A DNA stretch of 5,731 nt from Saprospiraceae bacterium. Lineage in GTDB: Bacteria; Bacteroidota; Bacteroidia; Chitinophagales; Saprospiraceae. The DNA is taken from assembly GCA_013002475.1 (NCBI GenBank), contig JABDJM010000548.1, positions 1-5,731 on the forward strand, written 5' to 3'. Below are positions 1-5,731 of this stretch, piece after piece; positions within the stretch are counted from its first letter, which is position 1; each line of letters starts with the position of its first letter. Both the position numbers and the translations under genes were made by a program. A model generated the notes under the pieces. The model did no database searches. It was not told the origin of the DNA and saw nothing but the letters and a program-made list of their open reading frames with translations.

Positions 1-282
1 ATGCCTGGCATATCCAGCATAGCCGAATTGTCCATCAAGCAGATGGAAACTATGATTAAGGTCTATCTGTTGGTGCGCCAGGGGATTCAAAAGAGCGCGA
101 TTTGAGATGCTCAGCATCTGATCGCCATCCCGGACGCTAGGCATGCTGCCTCCGAGCGCGGAAAGCCGGGGTGAGGCCGGAAGAGTCAAAAACTCATAAA
201 CCGCGGTTCCACCAACCACCTGAGCCTCCAGCTGGGAGACCATACTTACCAAAAAGATGCTTGCTACTAGAAGTTGCTTCAC
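1..282 (-). CDS. porQ: Type IX secretion system PorQ-like protein, N-terminal part (3' end outside window)
   Basis: Ninety-four codons are visible, read from a GTG at 280-282 to the window edge. The start gives a convincing Sec signal peptide: one Lys, a hydrophobic core around residues 4-16, and a likely cleavage after Leu-Glu-Ala at residue 20. The mature part opens with VVGGTAVYEFLTLPASPRLS and then ALGG, followed by a segment with Asn-Pro and a Gly/Tyr-rich stretch (FGYAGYARH). This is the pattern I recognise at the N-terminus of PorQ, an outer-membrane beta-barrel of the PorV/FadL-like group. In the family, PorQ works with PorU, PorV and PorZ in the complex that attaches type IX cargo to the cell surface; that role is family knowledge. 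The family is usually about 330 residues, so roughly 70% is missing. It follows the upstream lipoprotein gene by 8 bases, suggesting co-transcription. A different PorV-like paralogue is the main alternative. Confidence 0.8.
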   Translation of the reverse strand, partial: MKQLLVASIFLVSMVSQLEAQVVGGTAVYEFLTLPASPRLSALGGSMPSVRDGDQMLSISNRALLNPLAHQQIDLNHSFHLLDGQFGYAGYARH

Positions 283-290
283 GCGTAGAT

Positions 291-902
291 TTAAGTTCCT
301 GAATCTTTTTTCCAAATAGTCTTGCACAAGCCCATTTGGCAATCCATTTTTCTTTCCAGTTCTCCCTTCTCATCATAAAGTTTCAACTCTCCATGCTCAT
401 TGTCCCCTCCTTTATAAGTCCCTTCGGCTTTTAGCATTCCGTTCTCATGCCATTCTTTGAAGGGGCCATTTTCTTCGTTGTTTTCATATAATACCTCTTC
501 CCGCTGTTTGCCATTTGCGTAAAAACTTTTCCATATCCCCGAGGCTATGTTATCAATATATTGGCCTTCTGTTTTTAGATTTCCATCTTCAAAGTAAGAT
601 TTGGAAACCCCATCAAAGGATCCATTTTTATAAGTCTCTAAAACCTCGATACTACCGTTTGGGTAGAATACCTTTTTTTCTCCCTCAAGTTTTCCTTTCA
701 GATAGGTTCCGGTTTCATATAATTTACCCTCACTATCGAATCGCTCAAAGGCTCCTTCTTTAACCTGGTTTTTCTTGCTGACAAAAAACACAGATTTATA
801 TCCAAAATCATCCACTTCTTCCACTTTTTGAAGGGGTGAGCAAGAAGAAGCTATACAAAGGATTATTAAGAATGAAAAGACCGAAAAGGGACGGTGGTTC
901 AT
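291..902 (-). CDS. MORN_2/YwqK-like repeat lipoprotein
   Basis: The 203-residue product has a lipoprotein signal peptide: a short basic N-region, the hydrophobic run FSFLIILCIAS, then Ser-Cys with Cys21 as the likely lipidated residue. The -3 position is Ala rather than Leu, so the lipobox is loose, as is common in Bacteroidota. Residues about 48-187 are six tandem repeats with the pattern G-x-W/F-K-x-F/Y-x-x-N/D-G-x-L-x-x-E-G-x-Y, typical of the MORN_2 family often labelled 'YwqK antitoxin'. That label is inherited naming; no toxin partner is visible and I do not claim that role. The protein ends with a CQMGLC motif (Cys188, Cys193) that could form a disulfide outside the cytoplasm. An in-frame ATG three codons upstream (909-911) is an alternative start; I prefer the inner one because it avoids a Glu in the signal peptide N-region. 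The gene follows the ugd terminator and lies 8 bases before porQ. Biological role unknown. Confidence 0.85.
   Translation of the reverse strand: MNHRPFSVFSFLIILCIASSCSPLQKVEEVDDFGYKSVFFVSKKNQVKEGAFERFDSEGKLYETGTYLKGKLEGEKKVFYPNGSIEVLETYKNGSFDGVSKSYFEDGNLKTEGQYIDNIASGIWKSFYANGKQREEVLYENNEENGPFKEWHENGMLKAEGTYKGGDNEHGELKLYDEKGELERKMDCQMGLCKTIWKKDSGT
342..761 (-). repeat. Six tandem MORN_2-type protein repeats, 24-residue period
   Basis: Within the lipoprotein (203-residue numbering), the first repeat Gly falls at 50, 74, 98, 122, 146 and 171, and the turn Gly of the N/D/E/K-G pair at 59, 83, 107, 131, 155 and 180. The period is exactly 24 residues for five units, with one extra residue before the sixth. 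The units are recognisable at protein level; I did not see long identical DNA stretches, so this is an old repeat rather than a recent expansion. Confidence 0.8.
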
Positions 903-950
903 GAACTCCATAACGTGAAATTAGGCATTTGATTTTATTGGGAGTAAAAG

Positions 951-987
951 AAAAAACCCTGTTGCCAAACAGGCAACAGGGTTTTTT
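951..987 (-). terminator. Intrinsic terminator after ugd, symmetrical
   Basis: Positions 951-966 and 972-987 form a perfect 16-bp inverted repeat with a 5-nt loop (967-971). The GC-containing core is CCCTGTTGCC paired with GGCAACAGGG, flanked by six A on one side and six T on the other. Read on the minus strand this is a strong hairpin followed by a U-tract, 20 bases past the ugd stop. The flanks are symmetrical, so it could also stop plus-strand transcription. It separates the ugd unit from the lipoprotein-porQ unit. Confidence 0.93.
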
Positions 988-1007
988 GAATTGAGGACTC
1001 GGTTTTT

Positions 1008-2354
1008 CTAAACCGTTTTTCCATTACTTACGTGCAAGTGCCTGTTTACGGTGGTTCGGCCTATGCTTTCATAGTATAATCCTCTTTGACGCATATCTTC
1101 CAAACTATAAAGATTTCTTCCATCAAATAGAGCCTTGGTTTTAACGGCTGATTTTATTCTGTCAAAGTCAGGGGCCCGGAAAACACTCCATTCGGTAATT
1201 ATCGCCAAAGCGTCGGCACCCTCAAGTGCATCGTATTGGTTACTCACCAATTCAATTCTATCGCCAAACTCGCGTCGGATATTATCCATGGCTTCTGGAT
1301 CAAAGGCTTTTATCTTAGCACCGGCCTGAAGAAGTTCTTCCATAATATATAGAGCCGGAGCTTCCCGTATATCGTCAGTGTTCGGTTTAAAGGCAAGACC
1401 CCAGATGGCAATCGTTTTTCCCGTTAGGTCATAATCAAAGTATGATTTGATCTTTTCTGCCAAAATGAATTTCTGGATAGTATTAACCTCCATGACCGAA
1501 TTAAGGATCTTAAAGTCATAGTCGAATTGACCGGCAGTTTTTGCCAGAGCCTGCACATCCTTTGGAAAACAACTTCCACCGTAACCCACTCCTGGAAAGA
1601 GAAATCGTTTTCCGATCCGATTGTCAGAGCCCATTCCTTTTCTAACCATATCTACATCTGCCCCAACTCGCTCGCATAAGTTGGCAATCTCATTCATAAA
1701 AGAGATTCGTGTAGCCAGATATGAATTTGCTGCGTACTTGGTCATCTCCGCGGAGCGCTCATCCATGAAAATAATGGGATTCCCTTGTCTTACGAAAGGC
1801 TCATATAGCTTACGCATTTGTTTTCTCGCCTTTTCAGAATTAGTCCCAACGACTACTCTGTCAGGTTTGAGAAAATCGTCAACGGCTACTCCTTCTCTAA
1901 GGAACTCCGGATTTGATACGACATCAAAAAGATCTTCACTTAGGTTTTTTGCAAGGACAGCATGCACCCTTTCAGCAGTACCAACCGGCACAGTACTTTT
2001 ATCTACGATCACTTTGTAATCTGTGATCAGGTTGGATAGTTGTTTAGCAACTCCAAGTACATAAGAAAGATCAGCAGAACCATCTTCTCCAGGAGGTGTC
2101 GGAAGCGCCAGAAAGATTATCTCGGCATCCTTTATTGCTCCCTCAAGATCAGTTGTGAAACTTAGCCTTCCTTGATTGGTATTCCTTTCGAACAGCAGAT
2201 CCAGCCCAGGCTCAAAGATCGGGATCTTGCCCGCCTTCATAGCCTCAACTTTTCTTTCATCAATATCAACACAAACAACCTTGTTGCCCGTTTCGGCAAA
2301 ACAAGTTCCCGTAACTAAACCAACATAACCTGTTCCAACTACTGTGATGTTCAT
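1008..2354 (-). CDS. ugd: UDP-glucose 6-dehydrogenase
   Basis: This 448-residue cytoplasmic enzyme oxidises UDP-glucose to UDP-glucuronate in two steps using two NAD+, supplying precursor for acidic surface polysaccharides and related sugars. The N-terminal Rossmann motif GTGYVG is at residues 7-12, followed by the NAD-domain motif KSTVPVGT at 119-126 and NPEFLREG at 148-155. Catalytic residues of the family are all visible: Lys206 and Asn210 in the linking helix, the nucleophile Cys262 in GYGGSCFPKD, and Asp266. The C-terminal UDP-binding domain starts near 310 with WGLAFKPNTDD at 318-328. Length is close to the family norm, with a tail of some 15 residues after the usual YYESIGR ending. The start ATG lies directly before the Rossmann strand, so an earlier start is unlikely. 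It sits 38 bases after the membrane-protein gene with no convincing promoter between them, and a terminator follows. A UDP-ManNAc dehydrogenase is a less likely alternative. Confidence 0.97.
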   Translation of the reverse strand: MNITVVGTGYVGLVTGTCFAETGNKVVCVDIDERKVEAMKAGKIPIFEPGLDLLFERNTNQGRLSFTTDLEGAIKDAEIIFLALPTPPGEDGSADLSYVLGVAKQLSNLITDYKVIVDKSTVPVGTAERVHAVLAKNLSEDLFDVVSNPEFLREGVAVDDFLKPDRVVVGTNSEKARKQMRKLYEPFVRQGNPIIFMDERSAEMTKYAANSYLATRISFMNEIANLCERVGADVDMVRKGMGSDNRIGKRFLFPGVGYGGSCFPKDVQALAKTAGQFDYDFKILNSVMEVNTIQKFILAEKIKSYFDYDLTGKTIAIWGLAFKPNTDDIREAPALYIMEELLQAGAKIKAFDPEAMDNIRREFGDRIELVSNQYDALEGADALAIITEWSVFRAPDFDRIKSAVKTKALFDGRNLYSLEDMRQRGLYYESIGRTTVNRHLHVSNGKTV

Positions 2355-2392
2355 TCTAAAATAATTTTGTTGTGAAGTTCTTTTTAGACGTA

Positions 2393-3241
2393 TTAATTCA
2401 CCAAATGTGACTCAATTTGATCCGATTCGCCCTCTTTTTTTGTCCCCACAATGTTTTCAAACCAGGTGTAGATAAAGATTTGAGCGAATGGACTGAAAAT
2501 CAGTATTAAAGCCATTACAGCTAAAAACCCTATGACGGCAAAAATCACACCCAACTTGACAGCTAAAAAGACGAATAGCCCTGTAACGAACAAAAAAGCA
2601 AATATCAGAAGGAGGATGGCTCCAAAAAAAGCCCAAAATCGTTTGTTGATTATTTGAAAACTAAACTTGAGCCCTTCCATGAAATCACACTGATGGAAGA
2701 CTACAAAATATGGGGCAAACATGAAGATCAGACCGATGTATAAAAGAAAGGGCATCATTCCCAGAATGAACCAAACCATAGTCAATGGTGGTTCTTCCAA
2801 ATCCTCAACTTTGGTGGGATCCAGCATGACTTCCGAAAAGAATTCGAAAAGACCACTAGTCCAGATCCATATCCCAAATGGGATAAAAATGACCATGTAG
2901 ACTCCAAATATGATAGCTGCTTGTGGAATGAGTTGCCGGGCATGTTGAAATCCCTGGAAAAAGCCTTCGAAGGGTACATTAGCTTCACCTTTATTTATTC
3001 TATCTGCCACCAGGGCGTACCCCACGTTTAGTAGAGGGCTGAGCACAATTGATGAGACAAGAATTCCAATGAATGGGATCATTTGGCCCATGCTGGCTAC
3101 CAGAAAGGCAATAATGGTAAAACCGATGAAGGCGAAACCATTGATCTTGAAGATCTTCCAGGCCTGATCCAGGTTCTGAGAAATACCAACATCAAAGCCC
3201 TCGTTCTTTAGGCGATCGACGGTGTCTTGGATGGGGTGCAT
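2393..3241 (-). CDS. Polytopic inner-membrane protein of unknown function (DUF975/YciC-like layout)
   Basis: I do not recognise a specific function. The 282-residue protein has a soluble N-terminus of about 30 residues, then about six hydrophobic segments near residues 35-50, 54-79, 104-128, 154-182, 203-228 and 231-259, and a charged C-terminal tail. An acidic loop (residues 134-151, VEDLEEPP region) separates segments 3 and 4. The stretch around residues 66-100 (SPLLNVGYALVADRINKGEA, then a Phe-rich FEGFFQGF) resembles the core of DUF975, YciC and glycerophosphodiesterase-membrane-domain families, whose roles are mostly unknown; this resemblance is by eye. There is no cleavable signal peptide. 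The two halves look related to each other (see findings). It lies 33 bases after the ppiD-like gene and 38 before ugd, so the three are probably co-transcribed. Some Bacteroidota proteins of this sort carry the label beta-carotene monooxygenase; nothing in this sequence supports that. Confidence 0.85.
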   Translation of the reverse strand: MHPIQDTVDRLKNEGFDVGISQNLDQAWKIFKINGFAFIGFTIIAFLVASMGQMIPFIGILVSSIVLSPLLNVGYALVADRINKGEANVPFEGFFQGFQHARQLIPQAAIIFGVYMVIFIPFGIWIWTSGLFEFFSEVMLDPTKVEDLEEPPLTMVWFILGMMPFLLYIGLIFMFAPYFVVFHQCDFMEGLKFSFQIINKRFWAFFGAILLLIFAFLFVTGLFVFLAVKLGVIFAVIGFLAVMALILIFSPFAQIFIYTWFENIVGTKKEGESDQIESHLVN

Positions 3242-3274
3242 AAGAGGGTTCTAGCTTGTTTTTACCAAAGTCCT

Positions 3275-5380
3275 TTAAAAGAAGGTTGCTCGGTTATCCG
3301 TAACTCCAGCAGCCTTACGTACAGATTCCATCAACCTCACACCAACCTGACTTTGTGTCTGGATAGCCATTTGACTTCGCAATGCTGGGATAGAAGGTCC
3401 ACTTGGAGCAGGATTCTTTGCAGTCGTGCTGACTACATAAACTCCGCTATTTCCAATGATTGGAGCTGATACCTGACCAATCTCCGTATTAAAAGCAGTC
3501 GCAATAACTTCTGGTTCATTTCCAAGGCCGGGCAAAAGACCCGCTGAAAATGCAGCCGCAGAGACTGAGTCAACCTGAGCATTATTTGCAGCAGCAATGC
3601 TAGCCATGTCAGATCCTTGAATTCTTCCCATCAAAATTTCTGCTTTAGCCCTGTTGGCTACCTGGACGCGGATATCATCCCGCACAGCTTCCACCGGAGG
3701 CATCCCTATCGGAATAATGCTATGGCATCCTGCTACCACATATTTATTGGTGTAGTTGAAAACAGGGTCATTATAAGAGAAAACGGGTGAGGAAATCTGG
3801 CCCGGGTCCGCATTGAAAAGAAAAGTAATCAGGTCCCTGGAAGGTTGTCCTCCTCCTAGTAATCCCACAGTGTAATCATTTCGCATGACCGGTGGGGAAA
3901 CGACAACTTCCAAGTCTTCTTCGGCAGCGGCAGCTTCAAGCGCCTCCATGGTGGTATTTTTTCCACTGAACTCTAGCACTTTTGCATACAAGGCCCGCTG
4001 AGTTTCCTGACTTGGAATAATTGCTTCAACTAGATAGGCTAACTGTACACCAGGCTTCCGGTCGGTGTATTTATAATCATTGACTTTTACTATGTGTGTC
4101 CCGAATTGGGTGTCGACTTTTCTCAACTGGCCTTTAGCGGCCTGGTAGAAAACCAGATCGTTAAACGGTTTCACAAATGCACCCTGTCCAACAAAGCCAA
4201 GATCTCCGCCATTACTGGCATTTGAAAAGTCCTGGCTGAATCGCTTGGCGATGGTGTCAAAGGGAGTAGTCCCGGCGGTAATTACCTGGATCAATGAATC
4301 TGCTGTGTTTTGTGTTCGGGCATAACCTGCAGCATCGTTATACTTCAGCAAAATATGCTGTGAGCTGACGCTGTCAGGAATAACTTTTCGATCCAGGATT
4401 TTGACAACCTTGTATTCTGGACCATCAAGGTAGGGACCATACACAGACCCTACAGGAGAATCGAAAGCAACATCTTTTATATTTTCTCCTAACTCATCCT
4501 GCTTGATGAACACATCATTCCACTGACCGAGTTTGGTGGTTACAAAAAGAGAATCCTCTTCTGTATTTTCAAAATCTTCTACCAGGTCACCAAGGCGGGT
4601 GCGAATGGCAGATGAATCCTCAGCTGTTGCCTGTGCATTAAAAACAACATAGGCAGCTTTTCTGGTTTCCTCATCCTGGTAATATTGCCCCTTGTTGTCA
4701 TTTAGGAAGGCACTAAAATCTGCATCCGTTGGATTAACCTCAGAATCATCTACCTCATCGTAGGGTATTCTGACGTAGTTGAAATTCACCTTTTCATTTT
4801 GCTCGGTATGAAAATCTTCTACCATCCATGTGGGAATGTATAGCGACTTGGAAACAAGAGTATTGATCTTAGATTCCAGTTTATCTTTTACGATCTGCTT
4901 CTGGATAGCGGCCCAGTATTCTCTGAATTGTGGATTCAATTGATTGGTTTCTACCGCTTGCTGGATTTGTTGAAGCTGTTGTCTGTCCAATTGGCCTGTT
5001 GCCGGATTTCTGAAAGCTCCCTGAACAACAGGAGAGGGGTTTGCTCCGAACTGTAGCTCATTGAATTCTTCCTGGGTCACAGCAAGTCCAAGGTTGGCTG
5101 CCTCGTCCTTTACCAAAGCATCTTCCACGTAGTAATTCCAAAGAGCTTGTCTTCGGCTAAACACGTCAGAAGAAGAACCTCCATAAAGAGCATTCTCGGT
5201 TCTGGCAAAGTCGTTATAATCTATTGAGCGACCAGCTACAGTACCCATGCTAGTGGACCTGGATCCAAAGATGCTTTGCTGACCAGAAGTCATGTCCATC
5301 AAGATGAACCCTCCCAATCCTAAACCTATCAGCACCACAAGGAGCCAGCTATTGTTTCTAATTTTTCCAATTAATGCCAT
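3275..5380 (-). CDS. ppiD: PpiD/SurA-like membrane-anchored peptidyl-prolyl cis-trans isomerase
   Basis: The 701-residue protein starts MALIGKIRNNSWLL and has one uncleaved N-terminal helix (about 12-29), placing the rest in the periplasm. Residues about 45-210 form a SurA/PpiD-type N-terminal chaperone region (GTVAGRSIDYNDF, then a helical segment with many Gln). A parvulin domain spans about 336-437, with SSQHILLK (His342), GGDLGFVGQGAFVKPF at 391-406 and FGTHIVKV (His429); both conserved active-site histidines are present, so isomerase activity is plausible. Regions 240-332, 446-552 and about 575-655 resemble parvulin modules that lack these histidines. PpiD proteins assist folding of exported proteins at the inner-membrane exit site; this is known for the E. 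coli family member and inferred here. E. coli PpiD is about 620 residues; this form is somewhat longer. The gene is preceded by a good promoter and appears to lead a three-gene unit with the membrane protein and ugd. Confidence 0.92.
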   Translation of the reverse strand: MALIGKIRNNSWLLVVLIGLGLGGFILMDMTSGQQSIFGSRSTSMGTVAGRSIDYNDFARTENALYGGSSSDVFSRRQALWNYYVEDALVKDEAANLGLAVTQEEFNELQFGANPSPVVQGAFRNPATGQLDRQQLQQIQQAVETNQLNPQFREYWAAIQKQIVKDKLESKINTLVSKSLYIPTWMVEDFHTEQNEKVNFNYVRIPYDEVDDSEVNPTDADFSAFLNDNKGQYYQDEETRKAAYVVFNAQATAEDSSAIRTRLGDLVEDFENTEEDSLFVTTKLGQWNDVFIKQDELGENIKDVAFDSPVGSVYGPYLDGPEYKVVKILDRKVIPDSVSSQHILLKYNDAAGYARTQNTADSLIQVITAGTTPFDTIAKRFSQDFSNASNGGDLGFVGQGAFVKPFNDLVFYQAAKGQLRKVDTQFGTHIVKVNDYKYTDRKPGVQLAYLVEAIIPSQETQRALYAKVLEFSGKNTTMEALEAAAAEEDLEVVVSPPVMRNDYTVGLLGGGQPSRDLITFLFNADPGQISSPVFSYNDPVFNYTNKYVVAGCHSIIPIGMPPVEAVRDDIRVQVANRAKAEILMGRIQGSDMASIAAANNAQVDSVSAAAFSAGLLPGLGNEPEVIATAFNTEIGQVSAPIIGNSGVYVVSTTAKNPAPSGPSIPALRSQMAIQTQSQVGVRLMESVRKAAGVTDNRATFF

Positions 5381-5497
5381 TCGAAAATTTGATTAAATCC
5401 CTCTTAATTAGGATGTTAAGTTGAAAATCTGAATTTGGTTTTACTATTGTTTTTTTGGAATTGTTGCTCAAAGCAAGCACTTTCCGAAAAAGTCCTG

Positions 5498-5529
5498 CAA
5501 AGGTATGCTCTTTGGACTTATAAATCAAA
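5498..5529 (-). promoter_or_regulatory. Bacteroidota-type housekeeping promoter for the ppiD unit
   Basis: On the minus strand a TTTG (5529-5526) is followed after 20 bases by TACCTTTG (5505-5498), an exact match to TAnnTTTG. This fits the -33/-7 consensus described for Bacteroidota, where the spacing is about 17-23 bases. Transcription would start near 5491, giving a leader of about 110 nt before the ppiD-like ATG at 5380. That leader has no Shine-Dalgarno sequence near the start and is AT-rich, as usual in this phylum. The -33 box lies 7 bases beyond the stop codon of the upstream DUF3109 gene. Confidence 0.65.
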
Positions 5530-5535
5530 AAATGC

Positions 5536-5731
5536 CTAGGACGAAGGACTATGATTTTCAAGGAAATACGAGGCCGCGGCATCTAGCTCTTCATAAAAGG
5601 CCAGGCCGTACTTTCTGATAAGGGCTTCTTTGGCAAATTGATAGACCGCAATCCCCTGTTTCTGGCCTTTTTCGCAGGCCGCCTGGCAAATTTCCCACTG
5701 ATCGTAATTTAGAGCCTCGAAGCCTTGTTCC
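5536..5731 (-). CDS. DUF3109 family protein, C-terminal part (5' end outside window)
   Basis: An open frame enters from the window edge and ends at TAG (5536-5538), giving 64 residues. It contains FEALNYDQWEICQAACEKGQ, then VYQFAKEALIRKYG, and ends in a helical, acidic FYEELDAAASYF tail. This is the pattern I recognise from the C-terminus of DUF3109 proteins of Bacteroidota, which are about 190 residues and rich in conserved cysteines suggestive of metal or iron-sulfur binding. The two cysteines in EICQAAC (residues 15 and 19 of the fragment) would be the last of that set. The function of the family is not established. It has no visible terminator before the ppiD promoter, so some read-through is possible. 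Identification is from memory of the family pattern, not a search. Confidence 0.75.
   Translation of the reverse strand, partial: EQGFEALNYDQWEICQAACEKGQKQGIAVYQFAKEALIRKYGLAFYEELDAAASYFLENHSPSS

Noticed and set aside
194..376. Minus-strand open frame of 60 codons over the lipoprotein-porQ junction
   Set aside because: It lies in a different frame from both the lipoprotein C-terminus and the PorQ signal peptide, each of which is clearly the real coding frame.
515..763. Plus-strand open frame of 82 codons antisense to the repeat lipoprotein
   Set aside because: It mirrors the repetitive coding sequence and has no family resemblance; the lipoprotein frame explains the region.
291..902. Antitoxin of a toxin-antitoxin pair, following the common 'YwqK family antitoxin' label
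   Set aside because: The protein has a lipoprotein signal and its neighbours are ugd and porQ; no toxin-like gene is adjacent in the window.
903..950. Possible promoter for the lipoprotein-porQ unit (TAATTTCA on the minus strand)
   Set aside because: It matches TAnnTTTG at only four of six fixed positions and has no clear TTTG at the right distance. A promoter is expected after the terminator, but I cannot place it.
1621..2019. Plus-strand open frame of 132 codons inside ugd
   Set aside because: It is fully antisense to the catalytic core of ugd, whose frame is certain; the product has no recognisable features.
2355..2392. Possible promoter directly before ugd (TATTTTAG on the minus strand)
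   Set aside because: It differs from TAnnTTTG by one base but sits almost on the ATG and has no -33 element at a suitable distance; co-transcription from upstream is simpler.
5358..5582. Minus-strand open frame of 74 codons across the intergenic region
   Set aside because: It overlaps both the DUF3109 end and the ppiD-like start, covers the promoter, is Lys/Asn/Ile-rich like translated AT-rich DNA, and matches no family I know.

Overview
The window looks like chromosomal DNA from a Bacteroidota bacterium, probably a Cytophagales-type marine or environmental relative; genus cannot be fixed from this alone. Four things support this: the start of a PorQ-type protein (type IX secretion, restricted to Bacteroidota), the end of a DUF3109 protein (common in Bacteroidota), a promoter matching the Bacteroidota TTTG / TAnnTTTG consensus, and AT-rich gene leaders without Shine-Dalgarno sequences. 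All six genes lie on the minus strand, so transcription runs from high to low coordinates.

In transcription order: (1) 5731-5536, the last 64 codons of a DUF3109 protein that begins outside the window. (2) 5535-5381, a 155-base intergenic region with a good promoter (5529-5498) and a leader of about 110 nt. (3) 5380-3275, a 701-residue PpiD/SurA-like periplasmic folding factor anchored by one N-terminal membrane helix. (4) 3241-2393, a 282-residue polytopic membrane protein of unknown function. (5) 2354-1008, UDP-glucose 6-dehydrogenase with all catalytic residues visible. (6) 987-951, a perfect 16-bp terminator hairpin. (7) 902-291, a small lipoprotein built from six MORN_2/YwqK-like repeats. 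(8) 282-1, the first 94 codons of a PorQ-like protein, starting 8 bases after the lipoprotein gene.

The layout suggests two transcription units. Unit A (ppiD-like, membrane protein, ugd) has gaps of 33 and 38 bases, a promoter in front and a strong terminator behind. Unit B (repeat lipoprotein, porQ) starts just past that terminator. The common theme is the cell envelope: folding of exported proteins, an inner-membrane protein, UDP-glucuronate for surface polysaccharide, a lipoprotein and an outer-membrane secretion component. This theme is an inference from gene order.

No mobile element, CRISPR array, tRNA or rRNA was seen, and no gene-free stretch exceeds 155 bases. I do not see a clearly new system. 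The points most worth a second look are the repeated parvulin-like modules in the PpiD-like protein, the exact 24-residue periodicity of the lipoprotein and its tight coupling to porQ, and the apparent internal duplication in the membrane protein.
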